Shown: positions 42,778 through 51,518 of the stretch, in pieces
Position numbering within the stretch: the first letter of the stretch is position 1
How the letters are laid out: the number at the start of each line of letters is the position of its first letter
Assembly: GCF_005404815.1 (NCBI RefSeq)
Contig: NZ_BJDF01000009.1
Location: 1 to 64,000, forward strand
DNA: 64,000 bases
Source: Companilactobacillus huachuanensis
GTDB lineage: Bacteria; Bacillota; Bacilli; Lactobacillales; Lactobacillaceae
Direction: 5' to 3'
Position numbers and translations under genes: made by a program
Notes under the pieces: generated by a model
The model's database searches: none
The model's input: only the letters and a program-made list of their open reading frames with translations
Told to the model about the DNA's origin: nothing

Positions 42778-43590
42778 TCATTCAGCTGTTTTAGAAAACA
42801 GAGTACCCACAGGGTCGCCTGATAAAATATTGAAGATGATGTCGGGATCTTTCCCATTGGTTAGAACCATCTGTTGATTGTGCTTTAAAATGCGTTCAGC
42901 GGCTTTTAATTTAGTAGTCATTCCACCGGTACCATATTTCGTTCCGTGACCACCAGCGGCTGCAATAATGGCAGGACTGATAGAATCAATACGAGGAACT
43001 AATTGAGCATCAGGAACTTTTAAGGGATTAGCTGTGAAGAAGCCATCGATATCTGACAACATAATTAACAAGTCAGCATCGACTAAATTAGTTACAATTG
43101 CAGAGAGTTGATCATTATCGCCAAATTTGGTGTGATGGTCCAATTCGGAAACAGTGACAGTATCGTTTTCATTGACGATTGGAATGGCATTATCCATTGA
43201 CAACAATTCTTGGAAACTATTCATCACGTTGGTGTGACTTTCCGGATAATCGATTATATCACGAGTGATCAACATTTGGGCAACTGACATCCCATACTCG
43301 TGGAAAGCTTCATTATAAATTTGCATCAATTCAGCTTGGCCGACTGCTGCAACGGCCTGTTGTTTCGAAATTTTAACTGGACGCTGGTCGATTCCTAAAA
43401 CTCCCATACCGACGCCAATAGCACCAGACGAAACTAGGACAACATCCTTGCCATCCTTTTTTAGAGTACTCAAAACTTTGGCAAGTTCTTTGATAACATT
43501 TAAGTTTATCTTGCTATTTTGACGAATTAAAGTGCTTGTGCCAATTTTGACAACAATTCGATCAGCGAAGATCTGACGCTTGTTTTGCAT
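42778..43590 (-). CDS. proB: Glutamate 5-kinase
   Basis: A 270-residue amino-acid kinase phosphorylating glutamate, the first step of proline synthesis. It opens DRIVVKIGTSTLI, then VLVSSGAIGVGMGVLG, NENDTVTVSELDHHTKFGDNDQLSAIVT and GTGGMTTKLKAAERI. The C-terminal PUA domain of longer ProB proteins is absent, as in many lactobacilli. Its partner proA is downstream on the same strand but separated by CLR-A, marR and two more CLR pieces. Confidence 0.95.
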   Translation of the reverse strand: MQNKRQIFADRIVVKIGTSTLIRQNSKINLNVIKELAKVLSTLKKDGKDVVLVSSGAIGVGMGVLGIDQRPVKISKQQAVAAVGQAELMQIYNEAFHEYGMSVAQMLITRDIIDYPESHTNVMNSFQELLSMDNAIPIVNENDTVTVSELDHHTKFGDNDQLSAIVTNLVDADLLIMLSDIDGFFTANPLKVPDAQLVPRIDSISPAIIAAAGGHGTKYGTGGMTTKLKAAERILKHNQQMVLTNGKDPDIIFNILSGDPVGTLFSKTAE

Positions 43591-43683
43591 TTTTTCTTCC
43601 TCATAGATGTTTTTAAAACTAGTATTTATTTTCCATAACTATTACGATAGAACAATAGGTAGAATAAGAAAAGGGTGTATTTC

Positions 43684-43968
43684 ATGTATAAAATATTAAT
43701 CATGCTTCATGACGGTGACGACTATATCCGAATGAACAAAGTTTACATCGAAAGTATGCCAGTCGCTGGGCAATATATAATTCATTCAGATGGATTGCCA
43801 TATTATGTTGAGGAAGTCACAACTTTTGTTGGTTATGTTAGCAGCAAAGGTGCGATTGCTATTGTAGTCGTTCATCCAGCTCCCAAAGATGCCGAAGTAA
43901 ATAATCTTTACGGAGTTGATATTGTAAAAGATTTGGATGATCCAGAGTATAACAAAAAAGAAGAATAA
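43684..43968 (+). CDS. Small conserved-looking protein of unknown function
   Basis: A 94-residue protein beginning MYKILIMLHDGDDYIRMNKV, with GQYIIHSDGLPYYVEEVTTFVGY and a hydrophobic strand AIAIVVVHP, ending in an acidic tail. No signal peptide. It looks like a small beta-rich domain. ATG at 43684 is set by AAAGGGTG seven bases upstream. Divergent from proB. I do not recognise the family. Confidence 0.7.
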   Translation: MYKILIMLHDGDDYIRMNKVYIESMPVAGQYIIHSDGLPYYVEEVTTFVGYVSSKGAIAIVVVHPAPKDAEVNNLYGVDIVKDLDDPEYNKKEE

Positions 43969-44071
43969 ATATGTTTAAACACATACATTTTTTGATTCGA
44001 ATTTAGTAAACAAAGTTTAAAAAATATGATAATAATAGCAATGATCATGGATTTATCATGATAGTTGCTAA

Positions 44072-44105
44072 TGGCAAAGCAGATTTTATTGCTTTGTCTT
44101 TTTTA
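44072..44105 (+). terminator. Terminator
   Basis: GGCAAAGC and GCTTTGTC pair around AGATTTTATT, followed by a T-run. Confidence 0.7.
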
Positions 44106-44124
44106 TTCTGAAGGATTGGATATT

Positions 44125-44440
44125 TAACTAAAGTGTAGTTAAGTATGCCGTTTCCAGCGCTGAGAGTATTCAATTGCTGCGCGGAACGGCCCGAGCCAAG
44201 GTGCGGTCTCGGACCTCGGTTGAAGCCTCGCAAAATCCGCGAGTCTTCAACGCGCCCGGTGGTGTAATTGCTGAAGCAATAACGCCACTTTCGCTGCAAA
44301 TGAATACTCTCAGCTCTTCCAACTAGTTTGGCTTTTAATGGCAGGAATAATAAAACGAAAACTGCTGATTATTTAAATAAATTAGCTCTAGATCTGTAAT
44401 AACAGCAGCTACATTAATTTTTCACCTTTCAAGCTTTAGA
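44125..44440 (+). repeat. CLR-A, full length
   Basis: Ends TAACTAAAGTG and CCTTTCAAGCTTTAG. H1 GGCCCGAG/CTCGGACC, H2 CTCGC/GCGAG, H3 GTAATTGC/GCAATAAC. Confidence 0.9.
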
Positions 44441-44504
44441 TATTTAACTAAATCAATATTTAGTACCTAAAAACAGCAAGATAATGGTAATTATAATATT
44501 TATA

Positions 44505-44752
44505 TGCTATTACAGCAGCATTTGACGGTGATTAATAAACCAGAAGCTGTGTATTTGAGACAAAGAATTAATCTGTGAGTATGCGAAGCTTGACAGGTTC
44601 CAGTACAGAATCATACTTGCACACAACTACAGGTGGCGTTCTTTAAGATACTTCACCCAAAAAAGGTAAAAAAAATAAAGACCTACCACAAGTCTTTATT
44701 TTTGCGAGAAATTTAGAACCAGAGCCTACCACTAACCCTGATTCTTAAGCAG
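44505..44752 (+). pseudogene. Possible decayed coding remnants in a 700-base gap
   Basis: Short coding-like pieces appear on the plus strand: LLQQHLTVINKPEAVYLRQR (ending TGA at 44577), MRSLTGSSTESYLHTTTGGVL-like (ending TAA near 44647), and in the same frame DTSPKKGKKNKDLPQ. The last pieces recall the Ser/Thr-rich stalk and KxLPQTG region of a wall-anchored protein, but the sorting motif is not intact. This is a weak reading; the rest of 44753-45130 shows nothing definite. Confidence 0.25.
44675..44705. terminator. Hairpin with T-run
   Basis: AAATAAAGAC and GTCTTTATTT pair around CTACCACAA, with A and T runs on both sides. A terminator-like structure in the intergenic gap. Confidence 0.6.
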
Positions 44753-45150
44753 TTGAGAAGGAGTACTACTTTAAAAAACGAATAACAATGAAAATATTGT
44801 TAGGTATATACATCTCGCTTATATAACCAAATTAATTATAAGTCGAATATAAAAACTTTTCTACAATTGCTTGAATATATTTTGATTAAAATAGCAATAT
44901 ATTAAAACTATTTACCAACTAGATACACTATCTTGGCTACTTTGTGAAATCACATGACACCAAATAGTTATGATGTCATAATTTAGTCACTGAGAGTTTC
45001 TTGATTTTATATGAAAAATTCAAAATAGTATAAGTATTTTATATAAAGTTGAAAGCACAGACCATCAATTATGAGGCATAATGATGACAATAAATGAGAG
45101 TAAATCGCATATGAATTTTGGGATTTCCGAAATAGAAGGGTGGTAACATT

Positions 45151-45426
45151 TTGAAACAAGTTAAAGTTTCCAACGTCGAACGTGATAACTTTATTCGTTC
45201 CGTTGAGGAGTCTGTTGGATCCTTCAATTTAGGTTCAGAAGGTTCGCTAATTAAGTTGGTGTTTAAACATCTTAAACTACTTGAATATGACTGCAACTTA
45301 GAAGTTGAATTGATTAGTTTTCGTAGTGATCTTATAAAATTTGATATGGATACAGGGCATCGTCATAGTCGTGATGTCGAGGAACTATTGTTTAAAATCA
45401 AGAACAGAAATTTGCCATATATCTAA
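45151..45426 (+). CDS. Unknown 91-residue protein
   Basis: Begins at TTG 45151 behind GAAGGGTGG. The product reads MKQVKVSNVERDNFIRSVEE and continues with mixed charged and hydrophobic segments (GSLIKLVFKHLKLLEYDCNL, DTGHRHSRDVEELLFKIKNR). No membrane segment. Family not recognised. A terminator follows directly, so it is probably a single small gene. Confidence 0.6.
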   Translation: MKQVKVSNVERDNFIRSVEESVGSFNLGSEGSLIKLVFKHLKLLEYDCNLEVELISFRSDLIKFDMDTGHRHSRDVEELLFKIKNRNLPYI

Positions 45427-45428
45427 TA

Positions 45429-45463
45429 TAATATAGGAATATTTTTTATTCCTATATTTTTTT
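45429..45463 (+). terminator. Terminator
   Basis: AATATAGGAAT and ATTCCTATATT pair, followed by seven T. Confidence 0.8.
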
Positions 45464-45499
45464 GTATTCTGGGTGATATTATAGTTTCGAGGTGGCAAA

Positions 45500-46252
45500 A
45501 TGACTAAAATTTATCAACAAATGATACAAGATGTACCGATTTTAGAGGTGACACCAGATGATTCATTTCACAAACAATTGCCTCTAGTGATTTTTTATCA
45601 TGGTTGGCGCTCAAGTAAAGAATTAGTTTTGACACAGGCTCGAAAATTAGCTCAAAAAAATATCCGTGTAATCTTACCTGACGCGATGAACCACGGGCAA
45701 AGATTAGCGGATATTTCTTCAATTCCTTCGTTTACTTTTTGGAACAGTATTCAAGGCAATTTAACTGAGTATTCGATGATCAGAGATTATTACATGGATA
45801 AAGATCTGGTTAAAGACAACAAAATTGGTGTTGGCGGATACTCTATGGGAGCGATGACAACTGGGGTTTTGCTGACAAATCATCCAGAAATTACGGCGGC
45901 AACTATTATCATGGGAACACCGAATCTTGCAATATATGCTAAATTAGTTCGAATAGATGCCAAACATCGGGGGCTCTATATTCCTGATGATTTGGATCAA
46001 TTGACAAGTTGGATAAATGCTTATGATTTGAACCAGCACCCGGAAACAATCGCACATCGACCACTTTTATTTTGGCATGGAACTGATGATTATCGGATTC
46101 CTTATCGACAATCTAAGGATTTTTTCGACCGGATTCATACTGAAAGCTATGCCGATCAAGTAGCATTTATTACTGGGTATAAGGCAGGACACTTGGTTGA
46201 ACCACGTTTGATGGATAAAGTAGCTAATTTTTTTGAGTATTACTTGGAATAG
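45500..46252 (+). CDS. Alpha/beta hydrolase (dienelactone/BAAT-like)
   Basis: A 250-residue hydrolase. The oxyanion region is YHGWRSSKE near residue 32, the nucleophile elbow GGYSMGAMTT near residue 115 (Ser in GYSMG), the acid region PLLFWHGTDDYRIPY near residue 190, and the catalytic His in AGHLVEP near residue 233. It is probably a cytoplasmic esterase or peptidase-like enzyme. Its last 29 bases overlap the convergent MFS gene. Confidence 0.86.
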   Translation: MTKIYQQMIQDVPILEVTPDDSFHKQLPLVIFYHGWRSSKELVLTQARKLAQKNIRVILPDAMNHGQRLADISSIPSFTFWNSIQGNLTEYSMIRDYYMDKDLVKDNKIGVGGYSMGAMTTGVLLTNHPEITAATIIMGTPNLAIYAKLVRIDAKHRGLYIPDDLDQLTSWINAYDLNQHPETIAHRPLLFWHGTDDYRIPYRQSKDFFDRIHTESYADQVAFITGYKAGHLVEPRLMDKVANFFEYYLE

Positions 46253-47612
46253 CTTTGAAAAGTATCAATAAGTTTATCAAACCTAGAATTACTAAGACGA
46301 TAAAAGCGTGCTGAGTTCCGATAGCAGTCGATACAGCAGTACTAAGATGAGTATTACTTTGACTTTGGGCTATGATGGCTGAGACAATCGAAGTTCCAGT
46401 TGCTCCAGCGAATTGTTGTAGGGTGTTAAAAATTGCATTGCCATCGGCCTGATCTTGACTGGAAAGATATTTCAGACCATTAGTCATGATATTACCGAAG
46501 GATAATCCCATCCCAAACATGTAGAGAATGTATATCCAGACAATCATCGTATTCGTTAAGTGTAGGCTGAAAATTGTGAAAAGTATTAAGGAAATATCGG
46601 CACATGTGACGCCAAAAAGAATTGGCAATCGCGCACCGATTTCGTCAAGTATTTTTCCACCTAAGGGGGCTAAAATCGCCCCGACGACACCAGCGGGAAA
46701 GACAGCCAGACCAGCAACTGTTGCTGAATTATTGTTTACAAGTTGAATGTAGTTGGGCAGGATAAATGCAAAACCTAACGATAATATTTGGAAAATAAAG
46801 AAACTAGTCACGTGCGCACTGAAAATATGATTCTTAAGAACTTTTAGATTAACAATTGGGTTGGATATTTTAGTTGAACGAGCGATAAAGCTCACCAGAC
46901 CAATAATACCAACTAAAAATGAAATAATAACTACGATATTTAAGTTACTCATATTACTAAAGCCAAAAATCAATCCACCAAAGGTTAAAATCAAACTGAA
47001 TAAACTAAGCAGGTCAAATTTAGATTTCTGGATTTGGCTTTTTTGATGGATATTTTTAATTCCTAACAAGAAGGAAACAATCAAAATTGGTAAGAGAATT
47101 ACGAAAATATAACGCCAGCCCAAGGAACTGACGACCAGACCACCAAAAGTTGGGCCAATTGCAGGTGCAACGGCCGTTATTAGAGTTCCAATTCCCATCA
47201 TTAGACCAATTTTTGATTCCGGGACATTTTCCAAAATGATATTGAACATCAGCGGTAAGGCGATTCCGGTTCCGAGACCTTGAATAACTCGCCCTAATAA
47301 GAGAATTGGAAAAGCTGGAGCAAAAGCATCAACTAAGACTCCTAGAATAAAGAAAACATTGGCAAAAATGAATAAGGTTTTGGTATGAAAATTTTTCTTA
47401 AGGAAAGATGACAAGGGGACAACGATAGCCACAATCAGCAGATAAATTGTAGTCATCCACTGGACCGTTGAGGTAGTTACGCTGAATTCCTTCATCAAAG
47501 TGGGAAAAGAAATATTCATGGAGGTTTCGACAATAACGCCGCAAAATGACATTAAACCAGTGGCAATGACAGCCAAAAGTACGTTCAATGGAATTTTTTC
47601 AGATCTATCCAT
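46224..47612 (-). CDS. MDR transporter, MFS DHA2 (14-helix) family
   Basis: A 462-residue EmrB/QacA-type exporter. VETSMNISFPTLMKEFSVTTSTVQWMTTIYLL is the characteristic first loop, GRVIQGLGTGIALPLMFN is the motif region near residue 108, and AVAPAIGPTFGGLV is motif C of antiporters. It is translationally linked to the upstream MarR gene (one-base TAATG overlap), so drug efflux under MarR control is the natural reading. Confidence 0.9.
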   Translation of the reverse strand: MDRSEKIPLNVLLAVIATGLMSFCGVIVETSMNISFPTLMKEFSVTTSTVQWMTTIYLLIVAIVVPLSSFLKKNFHTKTLFIFANVFFILGVLVDAFAPAFPILLLGRVIQGLGTGIALPLMFNIILENVPESKIGLMMGIGTLITAVAPAIGPTFGGLVVSSLGWRYIFVILLPILIVSFLLGIKNIHQKSQIQKSKFDLLSLFSLILTFGGLIFGFSNMSNLNIVVIISFLVGIIGLVSFIARSTKISNPIVNLKVLKNHIFSAHVTSFFIFQILSLGFAFILPNYIQLVNNNSATVAGLAVFPAGVVGAILAPLGGKILDEIGARLPILFGVTCADISLILFTIFSLHLTNTMIVWIYILYMFGMGLSFGNIMTNGLKYLSSQDQADGNAIFNTLQQFAGATGTSIVSAIIAQSQSNTHLSTAVSTAIGTQHAFIVLVILGLINLLILFKAIPSNTQKN

Positions 47613-48037
47613 TACGATTCACCTCCGCCAATGTAAAATTTGAGAATTTTTTCAAAAGTGGCAATTTCAGCACTCGAAAAATTTTCTTCTAAAGTTTCCT
47701 GATGTCGTTTCATGAAATAATTGATCTTCGTTTCTAAATTACGAGATTTTTCAGTTAAATAAACCGATTTTTGCCGTGCATCAGTAATGGCGGATCGACG
47801 ATATAGTAAATCTCTTTTTTCCATCCGTTGTAGTAAGACTGTGGCAGTGGAACGTTGAATGAAAAATTCATGTTCAATGTCACGTTGAAACATTTCTTTA
47901 TCACCTTGGCGACTCAAATAGTCGATGATAGACATTTGCATCCAAGTCATGTCATATTCGCGAGCAAAGAGGTCCAATTCTTGAGTGATGTGGTTGGTGG
48001 CAATTTTTAAAAGACGATTAGTATATTGTTCAGACAT
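47612..48037 (-). CDS. MarR family regulator of the MDR pump
   Basis: A 141-residue MarR protein. The winged helix covers about residues 30-100: MSIIDYLSRQGDKEMFQRDIEHEFFIQRSTATVLLQRMEKRDLL, with wing DARQKSVYLTEKS. It is co-transcribed with the DHA2 pump. A 17-bp-arm palindrome directly upstream is the likely operator for autorepression. Confidence 0.9.
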   Translation of the reverse strand: MSEQYTNRLLKIATNHITQELDLFAREYDMTWMQMSIIDYLSRQGDKEMFQRDIEHEFFIQRSTATVLLQRMEKRDLLYRRSAITDARQKSVYLTEKSRNLETKINYFMKRHQETLEENFSSAEIATFEKILKFYIGGGES

Positions 48038-48053
48038 AGTTTTACCTCAATTC

Positions 48054-48114
48054 AATAAATAAACGTTAGCTGGCTAACGTTTATTTATTTTACAACTGAT
48101 TCAGATTATGTCAA
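48054..48114 (-). promoter_or_regulatory. Promoter and MarR operator of the MDR operon
   Basis: On the minus strand TTGACA (48109-48114), 16-base spacer and TAAAAT (48087-48092) form a strong promoter. Overlapping and just downstream of the -10 lies a perfect palindrome, 48054-48089: arms AATAAATAAACGTTAGC and GCTAACGTTTATTTATT separated by two bases. Repressor binding there would block initiation. Confidence 0.88.
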
Positions 48115-48116
48115 TG

Positions 48117-48165
48117 TTCCACTTAAGTATGCCGTTTCCAGAGCTGAGAGTATTCATTTGGAAAA
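48117..48165 (+). repeat. CLR-A remnant (left end)
   Basis: TTAAGTATGCCGTTTCCAGA and GCTGAGAGTATTCATTTG match the left part and left outer arm; the rest is gone. Confidence 0.7.
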
Positions 48166-48253
48166 TTTTCAGGGGGAAAATGACTTCTTTTTTATTTGCG
48201 TTTAGTTAAAAATCTGAATTCATTAGAAATAATTCTGTCTAATAAAACAAACA

Positions 48254-48397
48254 AATTAGTCGGAAGGGATGAGAATATTTACCCGCTGTGGGTGTGGCGT
48301 TAAGGCTTCAGCCGTTACACCACCGAGATTCGAGACCGTTTTCCAGGCTCGAATCGGTCCGCATAGCAGGTGAATATTCTCATCCCTGGAGACGGTC
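48254..48397 (-). repeat. CLR-C copy lacking H2
   Basis: Outer arms GGGATGAGAATATTTACC and GGTGAATATTCTCATCCC. The arm differs from the usual GGGCTGAG/CTCAGCCC by a compensated pair. H3 GTTAAGGC/GCCGTTAC and H1 GATTCGAG/CTCGAATC remain; H2 is cleanly deleted. Confidence 0.85.
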
Positions 48398-48400
48398 CCC

Positions 48401-49876
48401 TTAAATAGTCTTATAGTCGAGATTCAATAGTCTATTCCTTAAAATCTTTCCATTGGTTGATTTAGGGAAGTGGTCAATTTGGCGATATTCTGTTGGAACT
48501 TGATAATCATCTAAATTGTGTTGACCAAATTCCTGCAAGTCGGCGCCTGTTAAAAATGCATTATCTTGCATAGTTATGTAGGCGACTGGTTTTTCCGTGC
48601 CGTCTTTCTTAGGGATGCCAACGATACATATGTCAATGATGCCATTAATGCTATGGAAGATATTTTCGACTTCTTCTGGATAGATGATTTTGTCGTTTGA
48701 ATGTATCAGATCAGCTTGACGACCCTTTAGATATAGAAAATTATCGTCGTCTAGGTAGCCAACGTCACCGGTTTTGAAAAAGCCATCTTTTGTAAAACGT
48801 GACTGATAAAGTTCCCTTTTGTTGAGATAACCGATTGCTACAGTGGGTGACTTCAATTCGATATTACCGATATTATCTTGATTGATATGTGTGATCCGGA
48901 TTTGTGTCGTGAAAAAAGGTTGGCCGCAAGAACCGGCTTTGATTTCAGCATCGTCAAAGTTCAATGCGGAAATATTCGAAGTGGTTTCCGTCATACCATA
49001 TGATTGAAGGACAGGAATTCCCAGTACGTTGCAACGCAATAATGTCCAATTGTCTATTAGACCTGTCCCCATAAAAACACAACGAAATTTATCGTTATAA
49101 TGCTCTCCTTTGGGTAAAGTATTCAATAATTCCCGCAGCAATGAAGGAGTCAGTGAAATAATAGTGGCTCGTTCGTTGATTAGAACTTTATTGATATGAC
49201 CAATATCGAAGCCATCAATCAAATAAACTCCAATGCCATAGATGAGTGAACGCATGATGATAATAAAACCAGGAACATTAAAAAGAGGTAATGTAAGTAC
49301 CCAAGAATCTTGCTTGTTGATTCCGAGGTTTAAAGCTGTCCCCATGGCGGAGTAAAAGTAATTTCCATATGTCAACATAACGCCGGTATCGTTGCGGTCG
49401 GCGCTGGGTGTGTAGAAAATTGCCGAAACTTGAGTATCGGTGAATTCTGATATTGGTTGATAACTTGCAGACTTTTTTAAAATCAAAATATCCGACATAA
49501 GAGCTTTCTTCCACTCAATATGGTCGATTTCTTTCGTATTAGCCGAGTCGCTGATTAAAATCATTTTTGGATTGGAATCTTGCAATTGATTGGTCAAGGT
49601 TGACGCGGACAGTTCAGTATCAAGGAAGATAGTTCGTGCTCCTAACTGCTGAAGTGCTAAAATGGCAACGTAACCATTGAAACAATTATCAGAAAATAAC
49701 GCTACGGGGTCATTTTGACGAATACCACTAGTAAATAGTTTGCCAGCGAAGAGTTGAACCGTAGAGTTGAGCTCCTTAAAGGTGAAATCTGCGTGTTCTA
49801 GTATCAGCGCAATCTTATCTGGATTGAGTTTTGCACGTTTGACTAACCAATTTTCCAAAATATGACCTCTTTTCAA
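48401..49876 (-). CDS. AMP-forming acyl-CoA ligase, MenE-like
   Basis: A 491-residue adenylate-forming enzyme. Instead of the usual STGTTG loop the region reads TPSADRNDTGVMLTYGN. The A5 motif is QSYGMTETTSN, A7 is FFKTGDVGYLDDDNFLYLKGR and the C-terminal catalytic Lys sits in STNGKILRNRL. It resembles o-succinylbenzoate-CoA ligases. The divergent neighbour encodes a MenI-like thioesterase, but no other menaquinone genes are here, so another carboxylic acid substrate is possible. Confidence 0.8.
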   Translation of the reverse strand: MKRGHILENWLVKRAKLNPDKIALILEHADFTFKELNSTVQLFAGKLFTSGIRQNDPVALFSDNCFNGYVAILALQQLGARTIFLDTELSASTLTNQLQDSNPKMILISDSANTKEIDHIEWKKALMSDILILKKSASYQPISEFTDTQVSAIFYTPSADRNDTGVMLTYGNYFYSAMGTALNLGINKQDSWVLTLPLFNVPGFIIIMRSLIYGIGVYLIDGFDIGHINKVLINERATIISLTPSLLRELLNTLPKGEHYNDKFRCVFMGTGLIDNWTLLRCNVLGIPVLQSYGMTETTSNISALNFDDAEIKAGSCGQPFFTTQIRITHINQDNIGNIELKSPTVAIGYLNKRELYQSRFTKDGFFKTGDVGYLDDDNFLYLKGRQADLIHSNDKIIYPEEVENIFHSINGIIDICIVGIPKKDGTEKPVAYITMQDNAFLTGADLQEFGQHNLDDYQVPTEYRQIDHFPKSTNGKILRNRLLNLDYKTI

Positions 49877-49969
49877 TTAAAAATTTGATACGATTAATAC
49901 ATTAAAGTTTATTTTAAAACACATATATAAGAATTTTTTACTAATTATTGAAAAAAATTGAGGTACAAA

Positions 49970-50338
49970 ATGAGTTTACTAAAAGATTTAGGAATCGAAG
50001 TACTTGAACAAGGCAGACATAAAGTTGTCTTGCAGATGGATTTGACGGAAGAACATTTAGATATGGAGGAGAAGAAAAGTGGCAGTATCAATGCGATGCT
50101 TTCAGAAACGGCTGCCAGTATCGGTGCCAATTTAAATGTCGATCAGAATAATTCCGCTGCTATCATGGGCGTTTCCGTACATAATTTGAATGCATTCAAA
50201 CTAGGAACGCTGATTGTTGAAGCCATCTCAATTCGTAATGGTGAAAACGTTCAGACTTGGCAGGCAACGACTCACTTTGAGAAAAGTGCTATTCCCAATG
50301 GTTTGAGCACCATAATGTTAAAAAAAATCCAGATCTAA
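49970..50338 (+). CDS. Hotdog-fold thioesterase, PaaI/MenI-like
   Basis: A 122-residue hotdog protein. GIEVLEQGRHKVVLQMDLTEEHLD and GSINAMLSETAASIGANLNV (the hotdog helix with catalytic Glu) are typical of DHNA-CoA hydrolases. It would hydrolyse an aromatic acyl-CoA. ATG 49970 follows GAGG. It is divergent from the MenE-like ligase across 93 bases, suggesting joint control. Confidence 0.82.
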   Translation: MSLLKDLGIEVLEQGRHKVVLQMDLTEEHLDMEEKKSGSINAMLSETAASIGANLNVDQNNSAAIMGVSVHNLNAFKLGTLIVEAISIRNGENVQTWQATTHFEKSAIPNGLSTIMLKKIQI

Positions 50339-50856
50339 TGTCGATAGATTCTGGAATTTATAATTTCAAAGAAAGCTAAGATTATTAAGCTTAAACCGAA
50401 TAATTGATATATAAAAATAATAGTTTTCGAAGGGTTCAGGATAAACACGATACCGGCCAGCATTAACAATGCTGAGTAGAAATAGTCAAGGTACGGTGTT
50501 ACCGGAACTCTTTTTGTCATCTCATGAGAATCACGATATTGGTTGATGCCATTAACTAGGAGGATGATTCCTAAGACCGGCGGCACAAGTGGAATAAGCA
50601 ATCTCACAAATAATAATACAGCCAATGCCAGAAACAATGCTCCAATTCCCAGTCCCACAGCAATATTATTTTCCCCCGTAGTTCGTCGAATGCTTAAGCC
50701 ATCAAAGATGGACAGCACCCCATAAATGGCAATATAACTGGAAACGATGTAGATGATGATATCGAAACTCTTGATGGGCGCAACGACAATTAAAATACCA
50801 GCGACTAACAAGAAAATGAAACGTAACCAACGATAAAGTTGGAATTGTCTAACCAT
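50335..50856 (-). CDS. HdeD/DUF308 family membrane protein
   Basis: A 173-residue protein with six predicted helices in three hairpins: WLRFIFLLVAGILIVVAPIKS, IYIVSSYIAIYGVLSIFDGL, AVGLGIGALFLALAVLLFVR and so on. This matches the HdeD group of acid-stress-associated membrane proteins. It converges with the thioesterase gene, overlapping four bases. AGGGGAG precedes the ATG. Confidence 0.82.
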   Translation of the reverse strand: MVRQFQLYRWLRFIFLLVAGILIVVAPIKSFDIIIYIVSSYIAIYGVLSIFDGLSIRRTTGENNIAVGLGIGALFLALAVLLFVRLLIPLVPPVLGIILLVNGINQYRDSHEMTKRVPVTPYLDYFYSALLMLAGIVFILNPSKTIIFIYQLFGLSLIILAFFEIINSRIYRH

Positions 50857-50907
50857 TTTTAAATCTCCCCTGATGATGTATATATATTACATGTGTTGCT
50901 AGTTAAA

Positions 50908-51100
50908 TATCCCGTCTACAGAGCTGGGAAATATTCACAAGCTGTGCGGAACGGTCCGAGCCAGAATACGGTCTCGAACCTCGGTTTGAAGCCTTGACAT
51001 AGTTCGTCAAGGCTCCAAACGCGCCCGGTGTTGTAATGGCTAAAGCCATAACAACACTTCCACGGCACACAAATATTTCCCAGCTCTTCCGACTAATTAA
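50908..51100 (+). repeat. CLR-C copy, inverted twin of the one at 56375
   Basis: Outer arms GAGCTGGGAAATATT and AATATTTCCCAGCTC. H1 GGTCCGAG/CTCGAACC, H2 CCTTGAC/GTCAAGG, H3 GTGTTGTAATGGC/GCCATAACAACAC. The right flank TAATTAATCGTTATTAATTG recurs, inverted, beside the copy at 56375. Confidence 0.88.
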
Positions 51101-51111
51101 TCGTTATTAAT

Positions 51112-51193
51112 TGAATGTAAAAATATTTGATTGGTTTTATAACCATCTTATTTTAAATTCCAAAATATTATTGATGTGAATATTTGTAATTAA
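51112..51193. repeat. Left member of an 80-bp direct repeat around a CLR-A
   Basis: TGAATGTAAAAATATT starts and TGTGAATATTTGTAATTAA ends this stretch; an imperfect copy is at 51519-51599, on the other side of the CLR-A. Confidence 0.75.
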
Positions 51194-51512
51194 CTAAAGG
51201 TTGAAAGTTTAGTTAAGTATGCCGTTTCCAGAGCTGAGAGTATTCATTTGCTGCGCGGAACGGCTCGAGCCAGAAAGCGGTCTCGAACCTCGGTTGAAGC
51301 CTCGCAAAACCCGCGAGTCTTCAACGCGCCCGGTGGTGTAATTGCTGAAGCAATAACGCCACTTTCGCTGCAAATGAATACTCTCAGCTCTTCCAACTAG
51401 TTTTTTTTATGGGTGGAACAATAAAATGAAGATTTCTGAGTATTTAAATAAATTAGCTTCAGGCCTGTAATAGCAATTGTTAGATTAATTTTTCACCTTT
51501 CGACCTTTAGTT
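51191..51512 (+). repeat. CLR-A, full length
   Basis: Ends TAACTAAAGGTTGAAAG and CTTTCGACCTTTAGT. The outer stem extends further than usual (ATTCATTTGC/GCAAATGAAT). H1 GGCTCGAG/CTCGAACC, H2 CTCGC/GCGAG, H3 GTAATTGC/GCAATAAC. Confidence 0.92.
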
Positions 51513-51518
51513 CTTAAC

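Noticed and set aside
44577-44700. tracrRNA or known riboswitch in the 44.5 kb gap
   Set aside because: A stem AGTATG/CATACT and a terminator are present but no conserved riboswitch core or CRISPR context.
46528-47046. Open frames antisense to the MDR pump
   Set aside because: Shadows of the pump gene, without ribosome sites.
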